Source of the DNA: a virus
Length of the DNA: 25,974 nt
Strand: one strand, 5' to 3'
Virus record (IMG/VR): IMGVR_UViG_3300007363_000089
Span: 1 to 25,974 of that record
Of this stretch, positions 13,354 to 19,632 are shown piece by piece. Both the position numbers and the translations under genes were made by a program. Position 1 is the stretch's first letter. Each line of letters opens with the position of its first letter. A model generated the notes under the pieces. The model was given only the letters and a program-made list of their open reading frames with translations, ran no database searches and was not told the origin of the DNA.

Positions 13354-13623
13354 ATGGAACGCGAACGCAAGGAAGGAACAGGAGTACTGCTAACCAATCA
13401 GCGGAAGAAGGGTGCTGGCCCTGATTGGAAGGGAGAAATGCGCGTAGAACGTGCCTACGCTGCCGGAGAGATCATCAAGCTGGCAGGATGGACTAAGGAG
13501 TCAGCCGTAGGTGTTTTGATTAGCCTGAAGGAAGATAACTGGAGGCCAGCGCAGGAGAACAATGGTAACGTCAATCCTATCCCTGCTAAACGCATTGACG
13601 ATCAGGATATCCCTTTTAATTAG
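13354..13623 (+). CDS. Small phage protein, possible OB-like fold
   Basis: An 89-residue protein; ATG 13354 with AAGGAA upstream is preferred over an earlier TTG-like start. The pattern TGVLLTNQRKKGAGPDWKGE then GEIIKLAGWTKE and VGVLISLKEDNW is that of a frequent small phage family in which a K-x-x-x-x-P-D-W/F-x-G motif is followed by a W-x-K strand and a S-L-K strand. These are found near recombination and replication genes and may be single-strand DNA-binding, but this is not established. Gene ends with PFN in the way single-strand-binding proteins end in DIPF (it reads DIPFN), a feature worth noting. Confidence 0.6.
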   Translation: MERERKEGTGVLLTNQRKKGAGPDWKGEMRVERAYAAGEIIKLAGWTKESAVGVLISLKEDNWRPAQENNGNVNPIPAKRIDDQDIPFN

Positions 13624-13631
13624 AACTGGTC

Positions 13632-13637
13632 TATAAT
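13632..13637 (+). promoter_or_regulatory. Perfect -10 box before first HNH gene
   Basis: TATAAT lies 30 bases before the ATG of the HNH gene. No good -35 box stands at 16-18 bp, so it may depend on an activator, act weakly, or be chance. It would give the HNH gene and the following nuclease, HNH and glycosyltransferase genes a transcript of their own. Confidence 0.4.
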
Positions 13638-13666
13638 GGTCGCGTTACCCTGCACAGGAGCGAGGC

Positions 13667-14101
13667 ATGACCAGTTCAAAAAAATGTTTCAAGTGCGAGT
13701 CCGTCAAGCCATTAACCGAATTTTATAAGCACAAGAAAATGGCTGACGGACACCTTAACAAATGCAAGACATGCACAAAATCTGACGTTACAAAACATCG
13801 GGATGAAAACATTGATCGCATCAGAAAATATGACCGTCAAAGAGCAAAACTTGCTCACCGCATTAAATTGCGTACCGATGTTAATAGGGCTTGGAGGGCA
13901 GAAGATACTCGCAGGCAAACTGCCCACAATGCAGTTAGAAGGGCAATTATCAAAGGATCAATTATTAAATCGCCATGCGTTAAATGCGGAAATGAAAAAT
14001 CTCTTGCTCACCATGAAGATTACGGAAAACCTTTAGACATAGTTTGGCTATGTCAGGTTTGCCATAAAAAAAGGCATAAAGAAATGAAAGCTATTTTCTG
14101 A
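13667..14101 (+). CDS. HNH endonuclease with N-terminal zinc finger
   Basis: A 144-residue protein. An N-terminal zinc finger has CFKC (7-10) and CKTC about 23 residues later. The middle is a basic helix, and the C-terminal HNH-like core reads CVKCGNEKSLAHHEDYGKP then WLCQVCHKKRH. The HH-x-D-Y and the C-x-x-C-H pairs are the metal site of this HNH subclass, common in free-standing phage endonucleases. The gene is more AT-rich than the recombination genes around it. AGGAG lies upstream; its stop overlaps the next ATG as TGATG. It may be a homing endonuclease; a packaging-linked nuclease is less likely because it is far from terminase. Confidence 0.82.
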   Translation: MTSSKKCFKCESVKPLTEFYKHKKMADGHLNKCKTCTKSDVTKHRDENIDRIRKYDRQRAKLAHRIKLRTDVNRAWRAEDTRRQTAHNAVRRAIIKGSIIKSPCVKCGNEKSLAHHEDYGKPLDIVWLCQVCHKKRHKEMKAIF

Positions 14102-14463
14102 TGTCTAAGCTATCCAGGCAGCGTGGGGCAGGCTACGAGCGAGAGATTGCCGCTGAAATCTTTGAGGTCACAGGCCACAAAGTCAGGCGCAATCTCAACC
14201 AGTATCAGGTCAAGGATGAAGGCGACCTGCTGCTAGGCCAGTTCCTGCTGGAATGCAAGCGCCGCCGTAAGATAGCAGTCTATGAATGGATGGATCAGGC
14301 AGAGCGTTCATGCAAGCCAAACCAGACCCCCGTGGTAATTATGAGGGCTGATGGAGAGAAATCGCTTGCAGTTATGCGCTGGCCTGATTTGCTGAAGTTA
14401 ATCAATGGCGAGGTTTTGCCCCCGCAGTCGCAAGCGGAATCTGGCGCAATGCCGGATAGTTAG
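14101..14463 (+). CDS. PD-(D/E)XK nuclease, Holliday-junction-resolvase-like
   Basis: A 120-residue protein with the resolvase layout. QRGAGYEREIAAEIFEVTG (7-25) gives the first helix with its Glu, GDLLLGQFLLECKRRR (41-56) holds the Asp and the Glu-Cys-Lys catalytic pair, and YEWMDQAERSC is the following helix. This matches small Hjc-like and phage resolvase-type nucleases that cut branched DNA. It fits a recombination-dependent packaging or replication module with YqaJ and the annealing-type protein. The C-terminal 20 residues are disordered. Start coupled to the HNH gene by TGATG. Confidence 0.75.
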   Translation: MSKLSRQRGAGYEREIAAEIFEVTGHKVRRNLNQYQVKDEGDLLLGQFLLECKRRRKIAVYEWMDQAERSCKPNQTPVVIMRADGEKSLAVMRWPDLLKLINGEVLPPQSQAESGAMPDS

Positions 14464-14472
14464 GACGTTGAC

Positions 14473-14497
14473 GGGGCGCACGTTTGCGACACGCCCC
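14473..14497 (+). terminator. Hairpin after resolvase-like gene
   Basis: GGGGCG (14473-14478) pairs with CGCCCC (14492-14497) over a 13-base loop that can fold further (CGCA/TGCG). There is no T-run, so it may be a weak or Rho-dependent stop, or an RNA processing site. It separates the resolvase-like gene from the second HNH gene. Confidence 0.45.
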
Positions 14498-14517
14498 ACC
14501 TACAACTAGAGGACACT

Positions 14518-14982
14518 ATGGCTAAGATATTGCCGATTACAAGACAAAGAATAGAGCAAAAAATTGAGCGCGTAACTGAATCTGGATGCTGGATTTGGAT
14601 GGGTGCCACTCAGGTAAGAGGATATGGAGAAATAATTTCTCATAACAGAAAACTTCTGGCGCATAGAGCATCATACGAGACTTTTGTTGGGCCTATACCA
14701 AAAGGAATGTATGTTTGTCATATCTGCGACAACGTTTATTGCGTTAATCCATCCCATCTTTTTCTTGGAACGCAAAAACAAAATCTTGAGGACATGGCTA
14801 AAAAAGGCCGCAGCACTAAAGGAGAGAAAAATCCAATGGCAAAATTAAATAAATCTACTGTTCAATGTATTCGTTCTGAAATAGAAAAAGGAAAATCTGA
14901 TTTAGAGCTTTCTGATTGCTGGAATGTTTGTCGTCAAACAATAAGCAACATAAGAACGCGGAGGACTTGGAAAAATGTCTAA
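14518..14982 (+). CDS. HNH homing endonuclease with C-terminal HTH
   Basis: A 154-residue protein of the HNH_3-like class. GCWIWMGATQVRGYG (23-37) is its first beta element, LAHRASYE (about 48-55) gives the first His, GPIPKGMYVCHICDN and CVNPSHLFLGT (about 77-88) give the Asn and second His, and NLEDMAKKGR closes the core. The C-terminal part (SDLELSDCWNVCRQTISNIR) is a helix-turn-helix for DNA recognition. This is the architecture of free-standing phage homing endonucleases such as the I-HmuI group. It is AT-rich relative to its neighbours, and its end overlaps the glycosyltransferase start by 8 bases, as expected for a mobile gene fixed in an operon. Confidence 0.88.
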   Translation: MAKILPITRQRIEQKIERVTESGCWIWMGATQVRGYGEIISHNRKLLAHRASYETFVGPIPKGMYVCHICDNVYCVNPSHLFLGTQKQNLEDMAKKGRSTKGEKNPMAKLNKSTVQCIRSEIEKGKSDLELSDCWNVCRQTISNIRTRRTWKNV

Positions 14983-15727
14983 AAATAAAGGAAAAAAAAT
15001 ATTTATAGGTTCGCCTATGTACGGAGGCCAATGCACAGGCGTTTATGTGCAATCGTTGCTTGGTCTGGTCGGCGCTTTGACACAGGCAGAGCATCAAACC
15101 ATCTGTAATTTCATGTTCAATGAAAGTCTTATCCAGAGGGCAAGGAACAACCTGGCTTACCAGTTCCTGAAGGGTGACGCTGATTACCTGTTCTGGATCG
15201 ACGCTGACATCAAGTTCCGGCCACAAGACGTTATCAAGATGCTGGAAGCAGACGTTGACCTGATTGGCGGCCTGTATCCGAAGAAGGAAATTAACTGGCA
15301 GTCTGTCAGGGATGCAGTCAGCAAAGGCAAGGATAACCTGCAAAACTTTACCGGCAGCTTTGTAGTCAACACTGTTGGCTATAAAGACAATCTGATTGTT
15401 CCGGTAGATCAGCCACTGGAGGTCTATGCCATTGGCACGGGCTTTATGCTGGTCAAGCGCAAGGTGTTTGAGGAAATGCGTGAATACACTGACCAGTACT
15501 CAAATGACATGAGCCACATGCCAGCAGGGGAGAAGATTTATAACTTCTTCCAGGTGCCGGTCTGCCCTGAAACAAATCGTTTGCTGTCAGAAGATTACTT
15601 CTTCTGCAAGCATTACCGAGATCATGGCGGAAAGGTATATGCGGCTCCTTGGTGCCAGCTTGGACACATGGGTACCTATCTGTTCGAGGGTCAACTTGTA
15701 TCTACTGAGGAGCCGTGCAATGTCTGA
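14975..15727 (+). CDS. GT-A-fold glycosyltransferase-like protein
   Basis: A 250-residue protein. IFIGSPMYGG at the N-terminus is the first nucleotide-sugar-binding strand, and DYLFWIDADIKF (70-81) carries the metal-binding DAD (76-78) of GT-A glycosyltransferases. IGGLYPKK, YAIGTGFMLVKR and LLSEDYFFCKHYRDHGG follow, the last with the acidic catalytic-type region, and the fold ends with a GHMGTY segment. Similar proteins occur in phages and giant viruses. It may decorate DNA, virion or host glycans. DNA glucosylation is attractive because it would complement antirestriction proteins, but no base-hydroxylating enzyme is seen in the window. Confidence 0.75.
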   Translation: MSKNKGKKIFIGSPMYGGQCTGVYVQSLLGLVGALTQAEHQTICNFMFNESLIQRARNNLAYQFLKGDADYLFWIDADIKFRPQDVIKMLEADVDLIGGLYPKKEINWQSVRDAVSKGKDNLQNFTGSFVVNTVGYKDNLIVPVDQPLEVYAIGTGFMLVKRKVFEEMREYTDQYSNDMSHMPAGEKIYNFFQVPVCPETNRLLSEDYFFCKHYRDHGGKVYAAPWCQLGHMGTYLFEGQLVSTEEPCNV

Positions 15728-15869
15728 CGGTGCTGATTGGCAGCAGCAGGCACAGCTTGAGGAGGAGCGCCTGCAAGACCTTATGGAGATTCTGGAGCGC
15801 GTAAGGACAGGCACTACTACCGAAGAGGATGCAAGTATTCTGGCGGCAGAGTTAAGGATCGTGGCATAA
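15720..15869 (+). CDS. Small acidic helical protein, last gene of rightward unit
   Basis: A 49-residue protein, MSDGADWQQQAQLEEERLQD at the start and EEDASILAAELRIVA at the end, probably a helical hairpin. ATG 15720 overlaps the glycosyltransferase end by 8 bases and GAGG lies in front. The terminator hairpin begins 6 bases after its stop. Function unknown. Confidence 0.6.
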   Translation: MSDGADWQQQAQLEEERLQDLMEILERVRTGTTTEEDASILAAELRIVA

Positions 15870-15870
15870 A

Positions 15871-15893
15871 AAAACCCCCGCACACAGCGGGGG
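15871..15893 (-). terminator. Intrinsic terminator for leftward lysis/structural unit
   Basis: CCCCCGC (15875-15881) and GCGGGGG (15887-15893) form a 7-bp GC stem with loop ACACA. On the minus strand the hairpin is followed by a run of seven T (AAAAAAA at 15868-15874 on the plus strand), a classical intrinsic terminator for leftward transcripts. In the rightward direction there is no T-run, but the hairpin can still contribute. It stands exactly between the convergent units. Confidence 0.8.
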
Positions 15894-15900
15894 CAAAGGA

Positions 15901-15920
15901 CGCGAGGGGAGAGTCTCGCG
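15901..15920. terminator. Second hairpin in convergence zone
   Basis: CGCGAG (15901-15906) pairs with CTCGCG (15915-15920) over an 8-base loop. No T-run. With the terminator next to it, it may back up transcription arrest or protect 3' ends. Confidence 0.4.
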
Positions 15921-15929
15921 GGAGGACAC

Positions 15930-16049
15930 TTAGCGTTTCTTGGCAGTTCTGGCAGATTGTCTAAAAGCCTTGGCAGTCAAGCCAGCGCCACGGCTTACAG
16001 GCAGTTTCTCGCCACGCCCAATAGACAGGCTTACAGACTTCTTAGGCAT
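15930..16049 (-). CDS. Short basic phage protein (39 residues)
   Basis: The frame runs from ATG 16049 to a TAA at 15930 and overlaps the endolysin end by 8 bases. The protein MPKKSVSLSIGRGEKLPVSR then GAGLTAKAFRQSARTAKKR is very basic. Many phages carry a small protein with the same LPVSKGxGLTAKGRxxYN pattern near structural or lysis genes (DUF6321-type); here the tail after the pattern is short. Function unknown. It is the last leftward gene before the terminator. Confidence 0.65.
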   Translation of the reverse strand: MPKKSVSLSIGRGEKLPVSRGAGLTAKAFRQSARTAKKR

Positions 16050-16485
16050 ATGGTCTGGTTCCTTGCTTATCAATAATCAGTCTGGAGTTTCTCGGCTGCG
16101 CTCCAGGCAGGCTAGGCACAGAGATATGTGTCCATGAATCAAACTCAAGGATGATCTGGTCAAACGGTACATTTGCCGCAATGCAGGCTTCTACTACCTC
16201 ACGGGGCTTCATGCCTGGCACACGAATATCCGCAGCACAGCCTAGCCGGTGCTGGCTGGTATCCTTGCTGCCAACAGAGTCGTTCACCTGCTTTGACCGG
16301 AAGCCACTGTTAATCATCACTGGCTTGCCGCCCACCGCAGTCTTAACCTGCTGCATCAAGGCGGCAAGGCGCTTCAGGTTCTCAATCTCTTGCTCATTGG
16401 GCGTATTATCCCAGCCGTTGCGGTCAGCAGCCTCGGAGCGCGTCAGTTCCTCAAGGGTAAAGTTGGCGGAGAGCGGAGTGGTCAT
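16042..16485 (-). CDS. Endolysin, M15-type zinc D-Ala-D-Ala carboxypeptidase-like
   Basis: A 147-residue peptidoglycan peptidase. NFTLEELTRSEAADRNGWDN is the usual N-terminal segment of peptidase_M15_3 phage enzymes. The zinc site is complete: SGFRSKQVN (60-68), SQHRLGCAADI with His79 and Asp86, and WTHISV with His120. It cuts the peptide cross-link. There is no signal peptide, so export needs the holin. Its holin lies upstream but is split from it by an HNH gene. The ATG has AGG 7 bases in front. Confidence 0.9.
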   Translation of the reverse strand: MTTPLSANFTLEELTRSEAADRNGWDNTPNEQEIENLKRLAALMQQVKTAVGGKPVMINSGFRSKQVNDSVGSKDTSQHRLGCAADIRVPGMKPREVVEACIAANVPFDQIILEFDSWTHISVPSLPGAQPRNSRLIIDKQGTRPYA

Positions 16486-16499
16486 TATTGAGCCTGATA

Positions 16500-17000
16500 T
16501 TAAAGATTAGAGCCTTTTCGCAAATTATCTATTGCGGGGATTATTTGCAAATTTTCAAATTCGTGTTTACCGCCTTTTGATAACGGTATTATATGGTCAA
16601 CATGGAACCTTTCACCTAAAGACATAGCTGTATAAAAGTCTCTAAGCGCATAGACCTGAATAATATTTTTGTCAGTTTCTACGCGAATAAGACTTCTTCG
16701 TTTTGCGTTATCAGATAATATTCTCGCTTTGTTTCGCAGCCTGTCATTGCGCTTCCACTTTGCAATTTTTTCTGGGTTGCAAACTCTGTATTTTCTATTT
16801 CTTTCAAGTTTCTTGTCGTAGTTTTTCTGCACACTTCGCTTAACAGCGTCCCTATGCGCTTGAGGATTTAGTTTCCTGCGCTCTTTCATTATTTTTGCAT
16901 AGCAAGATTTGCATCTTCCTTGACGGCCGTCTTTTAGTCTTGAATCAGGACTAAACATGATTAACGGTTTATCAAAACCGCAAGATAGGCATTTCTTCAT
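16500..17000 (-). CDS. HNH endonuclease inserted in lysis cassette
   Basis: A 166-residue protein. The N-terminal zinc finger CLSCGFDKPLIMF ... CKSC closely resembles that of the HNH at 13667-14101. A long basic helical middle (KLERNRKYRVCNPEKIAKWK) follows. The C-terminal core is a classic HNH: HVDHIIPLSKGGKHEFENLQ then IPAIDNLRKG. Start overlaps the holin stop by ATGA, and 14 bases remain to the endolysin start. It is AT-richer than its neighbours. A free-standing homing endonuclease is the best reading. Confidence 0.9.
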   Translation of the reverse strand: MKKCLSCGFDKPLIMFSPDSRLKDGRQGRCKSCYAKIMKERRKLNPQAHRDAVKRSVQKNYDKKLERNRKYRVCNPEKIAKWKRNDRLRNKARILSDNAKRRSLIRVETDKNIIQVYALRDFYTAMSLGERFHVDHIIPLSKGGKHEFENLQIIPAIDNLRKGSNL

Positions 17001-17395
17001 TGCTTTTTACGCATATCTACTATTTTTTCCATCGTCCTGCCACCAAAATAAAACGACATGATGACCATTCCCCAAGTTCCAAGAAGCTCGACATAGTTGT
17101 TGTTGACCTCAATATCCCATGCAGACATCAGGCCGAATACGGTATAAGTGACGAGGATGAACACAAGGGTCATGGGCCGAATGTTCTTCGACAGCCAGCT
17201 ATCGCTGCCCATGTCAGCCTTCAGGCGCTCGGTAAGCTCATGCTGCTCGGTTACATCTGCGTTCAGTTGAGCAAGCTCTCCGTTTTGCTGCATTTCCAGC
17301 AGTTTCAATTTTGCCTGTTCCGCAGCCTGTGCATCAGGGAAGAACTTGTCGATAAGTTTGGCACCGACAGAAAGAAGTGCTGGGATAGGAATCAT
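16997..17395 (-). CDS. Holin, GTA_holin_3TM-like
   Basis: A 132-residue membrane protein. The N-terminus MIPIPALLSVGAKLIDKFFP is followed by the cytoplasmic helix QAKLKLLEMQQNGELAQLNA and two clear membrane helices (MTLVFILVTYTVFGLMSAWD at about 75-94 and the WGMVIMSFYFGGRTME region at about 107-122). WLSKNIRPMT before the first helix and the KLLEMQQNGEL stretch are the hallmark of the 3TM holin family first described for gene transfer agents. It makes the lesion that frees the endolysin and so times lysis. Confidence 0.85.
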   Translation of the reverse strand: MIPIPALLSVGAKLIDKFFPDAQAAEQAKLKLLEMQQNGELAQLNADVTEQHELTERLKADMGSDSWLSKNIRPMTLVFILVTYTVFGLMSAWDIEVNNNYVELLGTWGMVIMSFYFGGRTMEKIVDMRKKQ

Positions 17396-17396
17396 T

Positions 17397-18035
17397 TCAT
17401 TTCACCATTTTTGCTGCCGCTTGGTTAAGTACCACTTTCATAGAATTTATATCGGCAGGTGCCTTTTTAAACCCTACGCTAATGTATCCAACCAGCTTGC
17501 CGATTTCAGGCGGTATGGAACCTCGGCATACAAAAGTTACTTCATTCTTCACAAACCATTCGCCTACCTTTGAGGAAGGCTTGAAATCCTCGCACAGAAC
17601 TTCACCATTCAGCATGGCGACTACTGCCTTGTTCCTGCCGGGGCTTTCATTAAATATACTGCTGACCGTTCCTTCGACAGATTTATTCCTGCCGTTTTTG
17701 TCTACAGCCAATATGGTAGTTCTTTTGTTAATCATCAGATTGGCTTGGTGAACAACTGCAACTTCACCGCCGGATTCATTGATTAACGCATTGGATATAT
17801 CAATAAGTTCAGACTCAGACTTTAAAGACGCCAGCTTATCGTTGGCAGTAATCGCAGGCTTGATAACGTCCCTGCTTTCCCAAGCCAAGAATCCAACAAA
17901 AAAGAAAGTAGAAATAACCAATAGCGTAAAAAGTTTAAACGGATTATCGACCCATTTAATCAAGCCTATAACCTTGTCAACAGGGCTTTCCTGCGGAGCA
18001 GTTTTTACCGGCGCTTTTTGTTTTCTTACGGCCAT
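17397..18035 (-). CDS. N-terminally anchored membrane protein in lysis region
   Basis: A 212-residue protein with a basic cytoplasmic start (MAVRKQKAPVKTAPQ), one membrane helix at about 35-53 (FTLLVISTFFFVGFLAW) and a periplasmic domain of about 155 residues. Segments there include ISNALINESGGEVAVVHQAN, TTILAVDKNGRNKSVEGTVS and WFVKNEVTFVCRGSIPP. The middle reads like a small alpha/beta GAF- or PAS-like sensor fold. It directly precedes the holin (1 base apart), so it could be an antiholin or lysis regulator, or an unusual inner-membrane spanin. No lipobox spanin partner was found. Confidence 0.65.
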   Translation of the reverse strand: MAVRKQKAPVKTAPQESPVDKVIGLIKWVDNPFKLFTLLVISTFFFVGFLAWESRDVIKPAITANDKLASLKSESELIDISNALINESGGEVAVVHQANLMINKRTTILAVDKNGRNKSVEGTVSSIFNESPGRNKAVVAMLNGEVLCEDFKPSSKVGEWFVKNEVTFVCRGSIPPEIGKLVGYISVGFKKAPADINSMKVVLNQAAAKMVK

Positions 18036-18037
18036 GA

Positions 18038-18163
18038 CTACTTCTTCAAACCCTTTAGCGTCTGGGCGAGGCGGGCACGTTGACCCATCTTACCGATAGT
18101 CTTACCGGCAACTTCTTTTGCCGATTCTTGCTTTTCGTCTACTTGACTGCTATCGAGGCCCAT
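18038..18163 (-). CDS. Very short basic protein (41 residues)
   Basis: The frame starts at ATG 18163 inside the end of the next-upstream gene and ends with TAG at 18038, 3 bases before the membrane protein start. MGLDSSQVDEKQESAKEVAG then KTIGKMGQRARLAQTLKGLKK has an acidic first half and a basic helical second half. Coding is supported by tight packing. Function unknown. Confidence 0.5.
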   Translation of the reverse strand: MGLDSSQVDEKQESAKEVAGKTIGKMGQRARLAQTLKGLKK

Positions 18164-18318
18164 ATCACACCTGCAATCGCAACAATCATAATGCCAGCGG
18201 TTTTAAGCAATATCGCCTCTATCCGCCTCAAGCGGGCGTTTATTTGTGCGTATCGCTCGGCGCATACAGCTTCGTGTGAAGATAGTCTGGATGATACGTT
18301 TTGAGTTTTTGCAGGCAT
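18139..18318 (-). CDS. XhlA-like coiled-coil plus membrane-helix protein
   Basis: A 59-residue protein from ATG 18318 to TAG at 18139. SSHEAVCAERYAQINARLRR IEAILL is the HExVCAERYxxIxxRLxRLE coiled-coil pattern of small phage proteins. It is followed by one membrane helix (GIMIVAIAGVIWASIAV). This layout matches haemolysin XhlA-like phage proteins, which work with holins in lysis. Within a cassette with a 3TM holin it may be an accessory or second holin. Confidence 0.6.
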   Translation of the reverse strand: MPAKTQNVSSRLSSHEAVCAERYAQINARLRRIEAILLKTAGIMIVAIAGVIWASIAVK

Positions 18319-18320
18319 GA

Positions 18321-18830
18321 TTATCGAATTTGTGCCGCAGTTATGATTACAGAAGGAATTGCAGGATGTGTTGCATTTGCAGTTTCATGCTCAATGATTA
18401 TGTTTGAATTGTCAGTAAACCATGAAATTTCAACGTAATCACCAGCAGCAACGCTAATCACAAAGTTCCATGCGGCAACAACATACGGTGCATTTGATGG
18501 AACAGTTAGCTTAGTATCTGAGTTATCAATGTTATTACCATTGAGTTTGAACCAGACATTTACAGTATTACCGGAACCTCCGCCGCCAGTGTTATGAAAT
18601 TGCGCGGAAAACTGGATGTTGTAAGTTCCAGCATGGGAAAAGGTGATTTGGCTTTTGGTGGCCTCATCACCTAATTCCATCGTAACGCCATCAGCATCAG
18701 CGGTATTTTCACAAAACATCAGGTGTGGAGTCACACCATCGGTTTGATCTAAGCTACTGTAAAAAGACCCGTAGTAACCAGCAAAGTTTGTGGTCTGATT
18801 GACAGTGATACCGCCAGCGGTACGTAGCAT
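18321..18830 (-). CDS. C1q/TNF-like beta-sandwich virion protein
   Basis: A 169-residue beta-rich protein. FSHAGTYNIQFSAQFHNTGG, NVWFKLNGNNID, VVAAWNFVISVAAGDYVEIS and ATHPAIPSVIITAAQI are the successive strands of a C1q/TNF-like jelly roll as seen in many phage proteins, where GxYxIxFSxQ and WNFxxxxxAGDYxExxW recur. Such proteins are usually trimeric virion decorations or receptor-binding tips. The start overlaps the previous stop by a base. The gene lies between the small virion proteins and lysis genes. Confidence 0.7.
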   Translation of the reverse strand: MLRTAGGITVNQTTNFAGYYGSFYSSLDQTDGVTPHLMFCENTADADGVTMELGDEATKSQITFSHAGTYNIQFSAQFHNTGGGGSGNTVNVWFKLNGNNIDNSDTKLTVPSNAPYVVAAWNFVISVAAGDYVEISWFTDNSNIIIEHETANATHPAIPSVIITAAQIR

Positions 18831-19156
18831 TACACGCCATCCCCAGGGGTAACATTTACAACGGCAGTTCCAGATGCAGTAGCGCCAGTGAAGTATTGAT
18901 TTGCGTTAAACGTAAACACTTCAACAGAGTTCGGCATCAGACTGATTGTCGATCCGGTAACGGTTACATTTGCCATCGTTTCTGCGGCATTAGCAGTAGC
19001 GCCAAAACCCATGTAAACCGCTACATTGCCAAGGTTGTGAACGCGATACTGAGTTCCACCAATCGTTGACGAAACGGCCTGCACAGCAGTAGGCGCAGAA
19101 ACGGCAGCGGTAAACGTGACCGTGTTGCCTTGCGGAGTAAACGCCATGATGCCCAT
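18830..19156 (-). CDS. Small beta-rich virion-type protein
   Basis: A 108-residue Ala/Thr/Val-rich protein without charged clusters, MGIMAFTPQGNTVTFTAAVS at the start and GTAVVNVTPGDGV at the end. GAGG stands 8 bases before ATG 19156; ATG 19147 is the alternative. The content fits an immunoglobulin-like or decoration protein. Its position directly upstream of the C1q-like gene suggests a shared virion role. Confidence 0.6.
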   Translation of the reverse strand: MGIMAFTPQGNTVTFTAAVSAPTAVQAVSSTIGGTQYRVHNLGNVAVYMGFGATANAAETMANVTVTGSTISLMPNSVEVFTFNANQYFTGATASGTAVVNVTPGDGV

Positions 19157-19401
19157 TAGATAATCCTCTTACCGCCTGCATTGCCAGGTTTGCTTGTCGG
19201 ACTCAGGCGCTGATCCGGCGAACCAGAAAAACATTGCATACCCATAAATCCGCCAACAGGATTGGTGCGGGTAGGCTTGCCCATGCCAAAGGTATCGGTG
19301 ACAGTAGCGTTCCGATAAGCCTCACCAGCAGGGCGGCGATTGCTTTGGGGGCTTTTGTCAGGACTCATATACATTTCAGTCTTTTTGATTGACAGCTTCA
19401 T
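19156..19401 (-). CDS. Hypothetical small protein
   Basis: An 81-residue protein, MKLSIKKTEMYMSPDKSPQS at the start, rich in Gly/Pro/Ser (NPVGGFMGMQCFSGSPDQRL). I prefer ATG 19401 because AGGAAG stands before it; a longer frame starts at 19449. It is basic and probably disordered, overlapping the two-helix membrane gene by 26 bases and the next by one base. Function unknown. Confidence 0.55.
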   Translation of the reverse strand: MKLSIKKTEMYMSPDKSPQSNRRPAGEAYRNATVTDTFGMGKPTRTNPVGGFMGMQCFSGSPDQRLSPTSKPGNAGGKRII

Positions 19402-19603
19402 TTTGCTTCCTTTCCCAATTAATGCACGGTAAATAAACACAAACGGCAAAGAACGAAGCCATTGCCATCCTCTCCCACGTAGGCATCCACATCACCCAAC
19501 ATGCCAGCAGGAAACTCATAGCCATTGCCAAAACAGTCAACGACCGCATAGACATAATTTCCAGTGCAACTCGAATCATCTTCAACACAGCCCCGTCCAT
19601 CAT
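19376..19603 (-). CDS. Two-helix small membrane protein, holin-like
   Basis: A 75-residue protein; ATG 19603 is preferred (AGAGG 6 bases before) over 19615. Two hydrophobic helices (SLTVLAMAMSFLLACWVMW and MAMASFFAVCVYLPCI) are joined by a short PTWER turn, with charged ends. Size and topology fit a class of small phage membrane proteins or a two-TM holin. It lies well away from the endolysin, so a role in virion maturation or host membrane modification is possible too. Confidence 0.6.
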   Translation of the reverse strand: MMDGAVLKMIRVALEIMSMRSLTVLAMAMSFLLACWVMWMPTWERMAMASFFAVCVYLPCINWERKQNEAVNQKD

Positions 19604-19632
19604 TAGTCCTCTCACTCTCCGTTGATAAATTT

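Noticed and set aside
17397-18035. Spanin assignment for the single-pass protein
   Set aside because: No coiled-coil periplasmic region, no lipoprotein partner gene nearby, and the periplasmic part looks globular, so it is kept as an unassigned lysis-region membrane protein.
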